Below, piece by piece: positions 34,830 through 43,732 of a stretch of DNA of 64,000 nt; within the stretch, counting starts at the first letter, position 1, and each line of letters opens with the position of its first letter. The DNA is taken from assembly GCF_000026105.1 (NCBI RefSeq), contig NC_008027.1:5042501-5106500 (forward strand), read 5' to 3'. The notes beneath the pieces are model-generated. The model saw only the letters and a list, made by a program, of their open reading frames with translations. It ran no database searches and was not told the origin of the DNA. The stretch comes from Pseudomonas entomophila L48 (lineage in GTDB: Bacteria; Pseudomonadota; Gammaproteobacteria; Pseudomonadales; Pseudomonadaceae). Both the position numbers and the translations under genes were made by a program.

Positions 34830-35534
34830 ATGCCTTACTGGAAGAGCGAAGATATTCAGCAGCTGCTGGAAGAGCGCAATCCTCAGCGAATGTTCGAAAT
34901 TGCCGTGACGATGTCCCAGGCACTGGGGATGGAATACCTCGGCCTAAGCCTGCACCTGCACATCGCCGCCCAAAATCCGCAGGTGATTCTCTACAACAAT
35001 TATCCGCGCGAATGGAACGAACACTATCGACAGGGAAACTTCCTCACGATAGATCCGATAGTGTCAATGTGCCATAAAACGCTCAAACCGCAAATCTGGA
35101 GCGACGAACTGTACTGCGAGGTTCCACATTTTCGCGAATCGGCCATGCGATTCGGAATCACCCATGGCTGGACCCAGTCAGTCTTCGATCAACGGCACAA
35201 TGAAAGTCAACTTAGCGTGTGCCGGGGCAAGCGCCCAATCAAGGTGAAAGAAGTCTATGACAAAGCTTCCCAGGTGATGTGGCTGTGCAACACATTGCAC
35301 GCGGCGCTCAGTGAGCACCACCTGGAAAAACTCAGCCCGACACCCAATCTGAGCGAGCGTGAGCTGGAAGTGCTCAAATGGTCCGCAGGCGGCAAGACCG
35401 CCGCGGATGTGGCAACCATTCTGTCGCTGTCCACCAGCACGGTGAATTTCCATATTCGTAGTGTGATCAACAAGACCAACGCCGCGAACAAGGCTGGCGC
35501 CATCGCCGTCGCCTTCCTGCGCGGCCTGCTCTGA
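34830..35534 (+). CDS. ppoR: LuxR-type solo quorum-sensing receptor PpoR
   Basis: 234 residues. The autoinducer domain (about 20-165) keeps the conserved acyl-homoserine-lactone contacts: Trp and Tyr in PREWNEHY, Asp-Pro in TIDPIV, Trp in PQIWSDE, and the Gly in FGITHGWT. The C-terminal helix-turn-helix is LSERELEVLKWSAGGKTAADVATILSLSTSTVNFHIRSVINK. The ATG at 34830 follows GGAG; the earlier in-frame GTG-type start is unlikely. No luxI synthase gene is near, so it is a LuxR solo. Its position between fpr and rlmG is that of PpoR in P. putida, which responds to 3-oxo-hexanoyl-homoserine lactone. Confidence 0.9.
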   Translation: MPYWKSEDIQQLLEERNPQRMFEIAVTMSQALGMEYLGLSLHLHIAAQNPQVILYNNYPREWNEHYRQGNFLTIDPIVSMCHKTLKPQIWSDELYCEVPHFRESAMRFGITHGWTQSVFDQRHNESQLSVCRGKRPIKVKEVYDKASQVMWLCNTLHAALSEHHLEKLSPTPNLSERELEVLKWSAGGKTAADVATILSLSTSTVNFHIRSVINKTNAANKAGAIAVAFLRGLL

Positions 35535-35630
35535 CAGCCCGTCCCCCGTCGACGGGCAAAGCCCTGTAGAATCGCCCACCGCAAGCCTGCCGCACAGCGC
35601 GCCAGGCAGATTCGCAGCTGAGCCCATGTC

Positions 35631-36755
35631 ATGCCCCTGTTCAACAGCCCCTTCGCCGACCTCGACCTGATCCGCCAGCCGGAGCAGGCCAACGACCCGC
35701 TGCTGGCCTTCGACGCCGCCGACCAGTATCTGCTGGAGCACCTGGCCGCCCAGGCCCCGGCAGCGAACTGCAAAGTACTGGTGCTCAATGACAGTTTCGG
35801 TGCCCTGGCGGCCAGCCTGGCTGGACGGCTGGAGGTGATCAGCAGCGGCGACTCGCACCTGGCGCGCATGGCGCTGGAGAAGAACCTGGCACGTAACGGC
35901 AAAGGCTTTGACAGCGTGCCGTTCATGCCTGCCAACGAAACCTGGCAAGGTCCGTTCGACCGGGTGCTGGTGCGTGTGCCCAAGACCCTGGCGCTGCTCG
36001 AGGAGCAACTGATCCGCCTGCAAGGCCAGCTTGCCCCGGGTGCCCAGGTGATCGCCGGCGCCATGATCAAGCACCTGCCACGCGCCGCGGGCGACCTGAT
36101 GGAAAAGTACATCGGCCCGGTCCAGGCTTCGCTGGCGCAGAAAAAGGCCCGTCTGCTCACTGCCACCGTCGCCGAGCGCCCATTGGCGAGCTCTCCCTAC
36201 CCTAGCCGCTACCGCCTGGACAGCCCTGCGCTGGAGCTGGTCAACCATGCCAACGTGTTCTGCCGCGAAGGGCTGGACATCGGCACCCGGGCCTTCCTGC
36301 CCCACCTGCCGCGCAACCTGGGCCAGGCGCGGGTCGCGGACCTGGGCTGCGGCAACGGCGTGCTGGCCATCGCCAGCGCCCTGGCCAACCCCGATGCCCA
36401 CTACACGCTGGTGGACGAGTCGTACATGGCGGTGCAATCGGCCCGTGACAACTGGCAGGCGGCGCTGGGTGAACGCGCAGTCGAGATTCACGCAGCCGAC
36501 GGCTTGGCCGGGCAAGAAAAGCAATCGTTGGAGGTGGTGCTGTGCAACCCGCCGTTCCACCAGCAACAGGTGGTCGGCGACTTCCTCGCCTGGCGGATGT
36601 TCCAGCAGGCGCGTGAGGCGCTGGTGGTGGGAGGTGCGCTGTACATCGTCGGCAACCGGCACCTGGGCTATCACAGCAAATTGGCGCGGTTGTTCCGGGG
36701 GGTCGAGCAGGTGGCGGCGACGCCGAAGTTCGTGGTGTTGAAAGCCCGGAAATGA
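35631..36755 (+). CDS. rlmG: 23S rRNA (guanine-1835-N2) methyltransferase RlmG
   Basis: 374 residues, typical of RlmG. The opening FADLDLIRQPEQANDPLLAFDAADQYLLEHL resembles E. coli RlmG rather than RsmC. The N-terminal half is a degenerate methyltransferase fold. The catalytic half has motif I RVADLGCGNGVLAIASALANP, EIHAADGLAG, and motif IV LCNPPFHQQQ, the NPPF signature of base-amino methyltransferases. It uses S-adenosylmethionine on naked 23S rRNA. It lies downstream of ppoR on the same strand with a 96-base gap and ends in REP elements. Confidence 0.92.
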   Translation: MPLFNSPFADLDLIRQPEQANDPLLAFDAADQYLLEHLAAQAPAANCKVLVLNDSFGALAASLAGRLEVISSGDSHLARMALEKNLARNGKGFDSVPFMPANETWQGPFDRVLVRVPKTLALLEEQLIRLQGQLAPGAQVIAGAMIKHLPRAAGDLMEKYIGPVQASLAQKKARLLTATVAERPLASSPYPSRYRLDSPALELVNHANVFCREGLDIGTRAFLPHLPRNLGQARVADLGCGNGVLAIASALANPDAHYTLVDESYMAVQSARDNWQAALGERAVEIHAADGLAGQEKQSLEVVLCNPPFHQQQVVGDFLAWRMFQQAREALVVGGALYIVGNRHLGYHSKLARLFRGVEQVAATPKFVVLKARK

Positions 36756-36758
36756 AGA

Positions 36759-36860
36759 GGGCCGCTGCGCGGCCCATCGCGGGTAAACCCGCTCCTACAG
36801 GTACCGCGCCAGACCTGTAGGAGCCAGCCTTGCTGGCGAACACCGGCAAGGCCGGTGCCA
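36759..36860. repeat. Compound REP elements between rlmG and cioC
   Basis: A GGGCCGCTGCGCGGCCC hairpin is followed by CGGGTAAACCCGCTCCTACA and then by TGTAGGAGCCAGCCTTGCTGG. Two REP subtypes thus lie back to back between convergent genes, followed by a GCCGGTG/CACCGGC stem. Confidence 0.7.
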
Positions 36861-36885
36861 AACACTGCCGTGTCTGCTTCGCAGG

Positions 36886-37026
36886 TCAGTGGGTACTCAA
36901 CCCCGCCGCGCTCATGAACATGCGCATGCCATAAGCCACCACCCCCAGCGCCGCGACGCTCAGCGCCCAGATCAGCACCAGCCAGCCCAGGCGTTGCCAC
37001 AACGGTTTTTTCTCTTCGACACTCAT
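36886..37026 (-). CDS. Small membrane subunit of the cyanide-insensitive oxidase (DUF2474/CydX-like)
   Basis: A 46-residue ORF. It reads MSVEEKKPLWQRLGWLVLIW, then a hydrophobic stretch ALSVAALGVVAYGMRMFM, then a short tail ending in STH. One membrane helix preceded by a Lys/Trp-rich cytoplasmic start is the pattern of the small third subunits of bd-type oxidases. The ATG at 37026 begins 12 bases after the cioB stop, so it is the last gene of the cioA-cioB operon. In other bacteria the equivalent peptide stabilises the haem site. It should be annotated with the oxidase. Confidence 0.85.
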   Translation of the reverse strand: MSVEEKKPLWQRLGWLVLIWALSVAALGVVAYGMRMFMSAAGLSTH

Positions 37027-37038
37027 CACCACGCGCTC

Positions 37039-38046
37039 CTAGTGATAGCCATCTTCATGGGTCACCTTGCCGCGGAACACGTAGTAGCTCCAGTAGGTGT
37101 AACCCAGAATGAACGGCAGGATGAACAGCGTGCCCACCAGCATGAAGCCCTGGCTCTGCGGCGGCGCCGCGGCATCCCAGATGCTGATCGACGGCGGGAT
37201 GATGTTCGGCCACAGGCTGATGCCCAGCCCGCTGTAGCCCAGGAAGATCAGCACCAGCGTCAACAGGAACGGCGTGTAGTGCGCGTTACGCGCCACCGCC
37301 CGCAGCAAGCCGTAGAAGGTCACCAGCACCAGGATCGGCACCGGCATGAACCAGACCAGGTTGGGCATGCTGAACCAGCGCTCGGCGATTTGCGGGTAGG
37401 CGATTGGCGTCCACAGGCTGACGATGCCGATCACCGCCAGCAGCACCAGCGCCAGGGGCCGGGCCATGTCATGCATTTTCTGCTGCAGTGGCCCTTCGGT
37501 CTTCATGATCAGCCAGGTGCAACCCAGCAAGGTGTAGGCCACGATCAGGCCCAGGCCGCAGAACAGCGTGAACGGGGTCAGCCAGTCCAGGGTGCCGCCG
37601 GCGAACTTGCGGTCGACCACCTTGAAGCCTTCGATGAAGGCCCCCAGGGCCACGCCCTGGAAGAAGGTCGCCACCAGCGAACCCCAGATGAACGCCTTGT
37701 CCCAGATATGCCGCTTGTTGGCCCTGGCCTTGAAGCGGAACTCGAAGGCCACGCCGCGGAAGATCAGCCCCACCAGCATCAGGATCAACGGCAGGTACAG
37801 CGCCTCGAGCACCACCGAGTAGGCCAGCGGGAAGGCACCGAACAATGCCGCGCCCCCCAGCACCAGCCAGGTTTCGTTGCCGTCCCATACCGGGGCGACG
37901 GTGTTCATCATCACATCACGGTCACGCTCGTCCTGGACGAAGGGGAAGAGCATGCCAATCCCCAGGTCGAAACCATCCATCACCACGTACATCATGACGC
38001 CGAAGATGATGATCACGGCCCAGATCAGCGGAAGATCGATACCCAT
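37039..38046 (-). CDS. cioB: Cyanide-insensitive terminal oxidase subunit II (CioB/CydB)
   Basis: 335 residues with about eight membrane helices. It opens with LPLIWAVIIIFGVMMYVVMDGFDLGIGMLFPF, where the DGFDLG motif marks the CydB family. NTVAPVWDGNETWLVLGGAALFGAFPLAY follows, and the C-terminus has PFILGYTYWSYYVFRGKV. It pairs with CioA to form a quinol oxidase that is resistant to cyanide. Its ATG is one base after the cioA stop, so translation is coupled. Confidence 0.95.
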   Translation of the reverse strand: MGIDLPLIWAVIIIFGVMMYVVMDGFDLGIGMLFPFVQDERDRDVMMNTVAPVWDGNETWLVLGGAALFGAFPLAYSVVLEALYLPLILMLVGLIFRGVAFEFRFKARANKRHIWDKAFIWGSLVATFFQGVALGAFIEGFKVVDRKFAGGTLDWLTPFTLFCGLGLIVAYTLLGCTWLIMKTEGPLQQKMHDMARPLALVLLAVIGIVSLWTPIAYPQIAERWFSMPNLVWFMPVPILVLVTFYGLLRAVARNAHYTPFLLTLVLIFLGYSGLGISLWPNIIPPSISIWDAAAPPQSQGFMLVGTLFILPFILGYTYWSYYVFRGKVTHEDGYH

Positions 38047-38047
38047 C

Positions 38048-39484
38048 TCAGTTCCCCTTGCTCAGGCTGGTGGAGTCGGCCTCGTGGCCTTCATCGGCGG
38101 CGGACAGCGGCCGCGCCGGCGTGCGTTGCTGGCCAGGGCCACCCGGCGTGTGCTCCTCGCCTTCGCCGGTCTTCGGCCCTTTGCGCACCAGGCGCATCAT
38201 GTAGCCGATGCCGGTGCCGAACAGGGCGAAGTAGACCACCACGAACATCACCAGGGTGAAGCCCAGCTGCGCGTAGCTATGGTTGGACACCCCATCGGCG
38301 GTGCGCATCAGCCCATAGACCACCCACGGCTGGCGGCCAACCTCGGTGGTGAACCAGCCGGCGAGGATGGCGATCAGCCCCGACGGGCCCATCCACAAGG
38401 TCAGGTAGAGGAACGGGCGCGAGCTGTACAGGGTGCCGCGCTTGCGCAGCCACAGGCTCCACAGGCCGACGACAATCATCAGCATGCCCAGCCCGACCAT
38501 GATCCGGAACGACCAGAACACGATGGTGGAGTTGGGCCGATCCTCAGGTGGAAATTCCTTCATCGCCGGCACTTGCTTGTCCAGGCTGTGGGTGAGGATC
38601 AGGCTGCCCAGTGCCGGGATCTCGATCTTGAAGCGCGTGGTCTCGGCTTTCATATCGGGAATGCCGAACAGGATCAGCGGGGTTGGCTCACCGGGCTTGT
38701 TTTCCCAGTGCCCCTCGATGGCGGCGATCTTCACCGGCTGGTGCTTGAGGGTATTGAGCCCATGGAAGTCACCGATCACCGCCTGCACCGGCGCGACGAT
38801 CAGCGCCATCCACATGGCCATCGACAGCATCTTGCGCACCGCCGGGTTGTCACGCCCGCGCAGCAGGTGCCAGGCCGCAGACGATCCGACGAAGAACGCG
38901 GTGGCGACGAAGGCCGCGGTGGCCATGTGCATCAGGCGATAGGGGAACGACGGGTTGAAGATCACGGCGAACCAGTCCACCGGGATCACCTGGCCATTGA
39001 CGATCTCGTAGCCCTGGGGGGTCTGCATCCAGCTGTTGGAGGCAAGGATCCAGAACGTCGACACCAGCGTGCCGAGCGCCACCATGCAGGTGGCGAAGAA
39101 GTGCAGGCCACGGCCGACACGGTTCCAGCCGAACAGCATGACACCGAGGAAGCCGGCCTCCAGGAAGAAGGCGGTCAGCACCTCGTAGGTGAGCAGGGGG
39201 CCGGTGATGGAACCGGCGAAATCGGAGAACTGGCTCCAGTTGGTACCGAACTGATAGGCCATGACCAAACCGGAGACCACGCCCATGCCGAAGTTGACGG
39301 CGAAGATCTTCGACCAGAAGTGGTAGAGGTCACGGTAGGTGTTGTCGCCGGTCTTCAGCCAAAGACCTTCGAGGACGGCCAGGTAGCTCGCCAGGCCAAT
39401 GGTGATGGCTGGGAACAGGATGTGAAAGGACACGGTAAAGGCAAACTGGATTCGGGCGAGCTCTAGGGCTTCTAATCCGAACAT
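38048..39484 (-). CDS. cioA: Cyanide-insensitive terminal oxidase subunit I (CioA/CydA)
   Basis: 478 residues. The haem-binding subunit opens LELARIQFAFTVSFHILFPAITIG, with the haem b595 His. GKIFAVNFGMGVVSGLVMAYQFGTNW carries the conserved Glu/Gly region. A periplasmic Q-loop around residues 240-320 is short, as in CIO-type oxidases rather than true cytochrome bd. GWFTTEVGRQPWVVYGLMRT is the late CydA signature. The enzyme oxidises ubiquinol and reduces oxygen at low affinity, insensitive to cyanide. A perfect ANR box lies 146 bases upstream. Confidence 0.95.
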   Translation of the reverse strand: MFGLEALELARIQFAFTVSFHILFPAITIGLASYLAVLEGLWLKTGDNTYRDLYHFWSKIFAVNFGMGVVSGLVMAYQFGTNWSQFSDFAGSITGPLLTYEVLTAFFLEAGFLGVMLFGWNRVGRGLHFFATCMVALGTLVSTFWILASNSWMQTPQGYEIVNGQVIPVDWFAVIFNPSFPYRLMHMATAAFVATAFFVGSSAAWHLLRGRDNPAVRKMLSMAMWMALIVAPVQAVIGDFHGLNTLKHQPVKIAAIEGHWENKPGEPTPLILFGIPDMKAETTRFKIEIPALGSLILTHSLDKQVPAMKEFPPEDRPNSTIVFWSFRIMVGLGMLMIVVGLWSLWLRKRGTLYSSRPFLYLTLWMGPSGLIAILAGWFTTEVGRQPWVVYGLMRTADGVSNHSYAQLGFTLVMFVVVYFALFGTGIGYMMRLVRKGPKTGEGEEHTPGGPGQQRTPARPLSAADEGHEADSTSLSKGN

Positions 39485-39630
39485 GGTGCTTCCTCTTCAG
39501 ATAATCCGGCGGCCGGGCCCATGGCCCCGTCGCCCACTGCCCCCACGGGTGTCGAGTGTGGCCTGTTCTTCTTGTTGTGTTCGATCGCAGGGATTCCGGC
39601 CCGAAGGCCAAATCGTTGCTTTTGGAACGA

Positions 39631-39644
39631 TTGATCCAGATCAA
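39631..39644. promoter_or_regulatory. Perfect ANR/FNR box upstream of cioA
   Basis: TTGATCCAGATCAA matches the TTGAT-N4-ATCAA consensus exactly. It sits in the 343-base gap between cioA and the divergent MFS gene. In pseudomonads ANR represses cioAB under low oxygen, which fits this site. Nothing else is evident in the gap. Confidence 0.85.
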
Positions 39645-39827
39645 CGACTGTTTGGAAGCATAGTCCTGAATGACCTATCCGGATGTGTGGTTGATTGCCG
39701 CGTGACCCGTTGCCTCACCCTCTTTTGCGCAGGTCGACAAGTTGATCCACGCGTCTTTCAGCAACCATTTGTTACAAACAGATGTTACGCTTCAGCCCCC
39801 TCTAGCACCGAGGTCGCAGGCTCGCCG

Positions 39828-41054
39828 ATGTCCGATTCCACCCCGCAATTGCTGCGCCATCACCGCCCCTTCATCGCCTTCTGGCTGGCCCGGGTGTTCA
39901 CCGCCAGTGGCTTCCAGATGCTCACCGTGGCCATCGGCTGGCACCTCTACCAACTGACCGGCAATGTGCTCGACCTGGGCCTGGTCGGCCTGGTCGAGTT
40001 CGCACCCCGCGTGCTGTTCATGCTGCACACCGGCCACGTCGCCGACCGCTATGACCGGCGCAAGGTCGCCGCCCTGTGCCAGACCCTGCAGGCGCTGATC
40101 GCCCTGGCGCTGGCCCTGGGCAGTTTTACCGACAACGTCAGCCGCGAGCTGATCTTCGTACTGGCCTTCCTGTTGGGGGCCGCCCGTTCGTTCGAGATGC
40201 CGGCGACCCAGGCCCTGTTGCCCAACGTGGTGCCACCCGGGCTGTTCCCCCGTGCGGTGGCGGCCTCGGCTTCGGCTTCGCAGGCGGCGACCATCGTCGC
40301 CCCGGCAGTGGGCGGCCTGCTCTATGCCTTCGGCAGTACCTGGGTGTATGGCCCGACGGTGGCCCTGTATGTCATCGCCTGCCTCCTCACCCTCAACCTG
40401 GACGCCCGCCAGCAGCTGCCACAACGCGGCCGCGCCAGCCTCGACTCGCTGCTGGCCGGGATCCGCTTCATCCGCAGCCGCCCGGACATCCTCGGCGCCA
40501 TCTCGCTTGACCTGTTCGCCGTGCTGCTGGGCGGTGCCACCGCGCTGTTGCCGGTGTTCGCCAAGGACATCCTGCTCACCGGCGCCTGGGGCCTGGGCCT
40601 GTTGCGTTCGGCGCCCGCCGTCGGAGCTCTGCTGATGTCGCTTTGGCTGGCGCGCTTCCCGGTGGAGCGCAAGGTGGGGCTGACCATGTTCACCGCGGTG
40701 GGTGTATTCGGCGTGGCGACCATCGCCTTCGGCCTCTCGACCTCCTTCTGGTTCTCCCTGGTGGTGCTGGTGGTGCTGGGCGCGGCGGACATGATCAGCA
40801 TGGTCATCCGCAGCGCCTTCGTGCAGTTGGAGACGCCGGACGAGATGCGTGGCCGGGTGAGCGCGGTGAATGGCTTGTTCATCGGTGCCTCGAATCAGCT
40901 CGGCGAGTTCGAATCGGGCGTTACCGCGCACTGGTTTGGCACAGTGCCGGCAGTGGTGCTCGGTGGCGTGGGCACACTGGTGGTGACCGGGGTGTGGATG
41001 AAGCTGTTCCCGACCCTGACCCACCGCGACCGTATGCATGAAGGCCACCCGTAG
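39828..41054 (+). CDS. MFS transporter (EntS-like exporter)
   Basis: 408 residues with 12 predicted membrane helices. The N-terminal RHHRPFIAFWLARVFTASGFQMLTVAIGWHLYQLTGN, then HTGHVADRYDRRKVAALCQTLQAL (the inter-helix 2-3 motif A variant) and ARSFEMPATQALLPNVVP are typical of the enterobactin-exporter/MFS_3 group. The start at 39828 is set by similarity of the N-terminus; its ribosome site is weak and earlier in-frame starts exist. The substrate is unknown. It ends in a REP pair and is followed by the purine permease. Confidence 0.85.
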   Translation: MSDSTPQLLRHHRPFIAFWLARVFTASGFQMLTVAIGWHLYQLTGNVLDLGLVGLVEFAPRVLFMLHTGHVADRYDRRKVAALCQTLQALIALALALGSFTDNVSRELIFVLAFLLGAARSFEMPATQALLPNVVPPGLFPRAVAASASASQAATIVAPAVGGLLYAFGSTWVYGPTVALYVIACLLTLNLDARQQLPQRGRASLDSLLAGIRFIRSRPDILGAISLDLFAVLLGGATALLPVFAKDILLTGAWGLGLLRSAPAVGALLMSLWLARFPVERKVGLTMFTAVGVFGVATIAFGLSTSFWFSLVVLVVLGAADMISMVIRSAFVQLETPDEMRGRVSAVNGLFIGASNQLGEFESGVTAHWFGTVPAVVLGGVGTLVVTGVWMKLFPTLTHRDRMHEGHP

Positions 41055-41128
41055 GAGCCAGCCTTGCTGGCGAAGCTTTTTCCCGCCGGCGCGTGCAATG
41101 CCCTTCGCCAGCAAGGCTGGCTCCTACA
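41051..41128. repeat. REP palindrome pair after the MFS gene
   Basis: GTAGGAGCCAGCCTTGCTGG and its perfect complement enclose about 35 bases between the MFS gene and the purine permease. It overlaps the MFS stop codon. Confidence 0.8.
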
Positions 41129-41296
41129 GATCATGTGCGAACCCCACCTCCCGAATGGCCATAGGCCCCCGCCATCCATGCTGGTATGATGCGCGGCTTT
41201 TTTCCGCCCCACACAAAACCACGGCATCCGGTACGGTCTGTGCTTTGCTGTTGGGGTCGATACATTCACGGCGCGAGGGCGCCCTGGGGAGCAGGC

Positions 41297-42592
41297 ATGC
41301 TGGAAAGGCTGTTTCAACTAAGAGCACACAACACCAACGTGCGCACCGAGATTCTCGCGGGCGTCACCACCTTCCTGGCCATGGCCTACATCCTGTTCGT
41401 CAACCCGAGCATCCTCGGCGAGACCGGCATGGACAAGGGCGCGATCTTCGTCGCCACGTGCCTTGCCGCGGCCATCGGCTCGGTGACCATGGGCATCATC
41501 GCCAACTACCCGATCGCCCTGGCGCCGGGCATGGGCCTGAACGCCTTCTTCACCTACACCGTGGTCCTGCACATGGGCCACACCTGGCAGGTGGCATTGG
41601 GCGCGGTGTTCCTCTCCGCAGTGCTGTTCTTCCTGCTGTCGATCTTCCGCATCCGCGAGTGGATCGTGAACAGCATCCCGCTGCCGCTGCGCTCGGCCAT
41701 TGCCGCCGGCATCGGCCTGTTCCTGGCGCTGATCGCCCTGCATAACGCCGGCATCGTCGTCGATAACCCGGCAACCCTGGTGGGCCTGGGCGACCTCAGC
41801 AAGCCGGCGCCGATCCTCGCCATCCTGGGCTTCTTCCTGATTGTCGCCCTTGAGTCGCTGAAGGTCCGTGGTGCGGTGCTGATCGGCATCCTGGCAGTGA
41901 CCGTGGCCTCGATCGCGATGGGCGTCACTCCGTTCAATGGCGTGGTCTCGATGCCGCCTTCGCTGGCCCCGACCTTCCTGCAACTGGACATCGCCGGCGC
42001 CCTCGACGTGGGCCTGATCAGCGTGATCTTCGCCTTCCTGTTCGTCGACCTGTTCGACAACTCCGGCACCCTGATCGGCGTGGCCAAGCGCGCCGGCCTG
42101 ATGGGCAAGGACGGCCACATGCCGAAAATGGGCCGCGCCCTGATCGCCGACAGCACCGCCGCCATGGCAGGCTCCCTGCTGGGCACCTCGACCACTACCA
42201 GCTACATCGAATCGGCCGCTGGCGTGAGCGCCGGGGGCCGCACCGGCCTGACCGCCATCGTGGTCGCGATCCTGTTCTTGCTGGCGCTGTTCTTCGCCCC
42301 GCTGGCCGGCAGCGTGCCGGCCTTCGCCACCGCCCCGGCGCTGCTGTTCGTCGCCGTGCTGATGGCCTCGGGCCTGGCCGAGATCAACTGGGACGACGTC
42401 ACCGAAGCCGCGCCGGTGGTGGTGACCGCCCTGGCCATGCCGCTGACCTACTCGATCGCCAACGGCATCGCCTTCGGTTTCATCGCCTGGACCGCCATCA
42501 AACTGATCTCCGGTCGTCACCGCGACCTGAACCCGGCGCTGGTGATCCTGTCCATCCTGTTCGTCATCAAGCTGGGCTGGTTCAACGCATGA
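41297..42592 (+). CDS. NCS2-family purine permease
   Basis: 431 residues. [27 protein letters not shown] is the opening of the AzgA-like (adenine/guanine/hypoxanthine) branch. [44 protein letters not shown] and [29 protein letters not shown] follow, the last being the family's substrate loop. The ATG at 41297 has GGGGAG upstream. It imports purine bases with protons. Its stop overlaps the trmA start, so the two genes form an operon. Confidence 0.93.
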   Translation: MLERLFQLRAHNTNVRTEILAGVTTFLAMAYILFVNPSILGETGMDKGAIFVATCLAAAIGSVTMGIIANYPIALAPGMGLNAFFTYTVVLHMGHTWQVALGAVFLSAVLFFLLSIFRIREWIVNSIPLPLRSAIAAGIGLFLALIALHNAGIVVDNPATLVGLGDLSKPAPILAILGFFLIVALESLKVRGAVLIGILAVTVASIAMGVTPFNGVVSMPPSLAPTFLQLDIAGALDVGLISVIFAFLFVDLFDNSGTLIGVAKRAGLMGKDGHMPKMGRALIADSTAAMAGSLLGTSTTTSYIESAAGVSAGGRTGLTAIVVAILFLLALFFAPLAGSVPAFATAPALLFVAVLMASGLAEINWDDVTEAAPVVVTALAMPLTYSIANGIAFGFIAWTAIKLISGRHRDLNPALVILSILFVIKLGWFNA

Positions 42593-43674
42593 GTGCTGTC
42601 TTCGACCCCTCGCAATACGACGCGCAGCTGGCGGCCAAGGCCGCCCGCCTGCGCGAGCTGCTGGCACCGTTCGGCGCGCCGGAGCCGTCGGTGTTCGACT
42701 CGCCGCGCGAGCACTACCGCCTGCGCGCGGAGTTTCGCCTGTGGCGCGAGGGTGGCCAGCGCCACTACGCGATGTTCGCCCCGGGCGAGAAGCACAAGGC
42801 GATCCTGATCGACGACTTCCCCATTGCCAGCCAGCGCATCAACGAGCTGATGCCACGCCTGAAAGCCGCCTGGCAGGGCAACGAGGACTTGAACAACCGC
42901 CTGTTCCAGGTCGAGTTCCTCACCACCCTGGCCGGTGATGCGATGGTCACCCTGTGCTACCACCGTCCGCTGGACGAGGCCTGGGAAGCGGCCGCGCAGC
43001 AACTGGCCAGCGAGCTGAACGTCAGCGTGATCGGCCGCTCCAAGGGCAAGCGCGTGGTGATCGGCCGTGACTACGCGGTAGAGAACCTCGACATCGCCGG
43101 CCGCACCTTCAGCTACCGCCAGCCCGAAGGCGCGTTCACCCAGCCCAACGGCGCGGTGAACCAGAAGATGCTCGGCTGGGCCTTCGAGGCCATGGGCGAG
43201 CGTGACGACGACCTGCTCGAACTGTACTGCGGCAATGGCAACTTCACCCTGCCGCTGGCCACCCGCGCGCGCCAGGTGCTGGCCACCGAGATCAGCAAGA
43301 CCTCGGTCAACGCCGCCCTGCACAACCTCGACGAGAACGGCGTCGACAACGTGCGCCTGGTGCGCCTGTCGGCCGAAGAGCTGACCCAGGCACTGAACGA
43401 GGTCCGCCCGTTCCGCCGCCTGGAAGGCATCGACCTGAAAAGCTACGACTTCGGCACCGTGTTCGTCGACCCGCCGCGCGCCGGCATGGACCCGGACACC
43501 TGCGAGCTGACCCGCCGCTTCGAGCGCATCCTGTACATTTCCTGCAACCCGGAGACCCTGGCGCAGAACATCGCCCAGCTGCAGGATACCCACCGTATCG
43601 AACGCTGCGCCCTGTTCGACCAGTTCCCCTACACCCACCACATGGAAAGCGGGGTGCTGCTGGTTCGGCGCTGA
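42589..43674 (+). CDS. trmA: tRNA (uracil-5-)-methyltransferase TrmA
   Basis: 361 residues, standard TrmA size without a TRAM domain or iron-sulfur cluster. It makes ribothymidine at position 54 of tRNA. Visible are [28 protein letters not shown], motif [27 protein letters not shown], and [15 protein letters not shown] with the catalytic nucleophilic Cys. The final [12 protein letters not shown] carries the catalytic Glu. The ATG overlaps the permease stop (ATGA). Confidence 0.96.
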   Translation: MSAVFDPSQYDAQLAAKAARLRELLAPFGAPEPSVFDSPREHYRLRAEFRLWREGGQRHYAMFAPGEKHKAILIDDFPIASQRINELMPRLKAAWQGNEDLNNRLFQVEFLTTLAGDAMVTLCYHRPLDEAWEAAAQQLASELNVSVIGRSKGKRVVIGRDYAVENLDIAGRTFSYRQPEGAFTQPNGAVNQKMLGWAFEAMGERDDDLLELYCGNGNFTLPLATRARQVLATEISKTSVNAALHNLDENGVDNVRLVRLSAEELTQALNEVRPFRRLEGIDLKSYDFGTVFVDPPRAGMDPDTCELTRRFERILYISCNPETLAQNIAQLQDTHRIERCALFDQFPYTHHMESGVLLVRR

Positions 43675-43684
43675 CCCGCGATCG

Positions 43685-43707
43685 GGCGGGGCCGCAACGG
43701 CCCCGCC
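43685..43707 (+). terminator. GC-rich hairpin after trmA
   Basis: GGCGGGGCCG pairs perfectly with CGGCCCCGCC around a three-base loop, 10 bases after the trmA stop. There is no U run, so it may be a weak terminator or a stabilising stem. Confidence 0.5.
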
Positions 43708-43732
43708 GCTCGCTGCAAGGAGTGATGTGCCG

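Noticed and set aside
35631..36755. 16S rRNA methyltransferase RsmC
   Set aside because: The N-terminal region matches RlmG rather than RsmC; both share the NPPF catalytic motif.
41051..41128. CRISPR-like repeats among the recurring TGTAGGAGC sequences
   Set aside because: Copies are scattered, inverted and unevenly spaced; they are REP elements, not an array with spacers.
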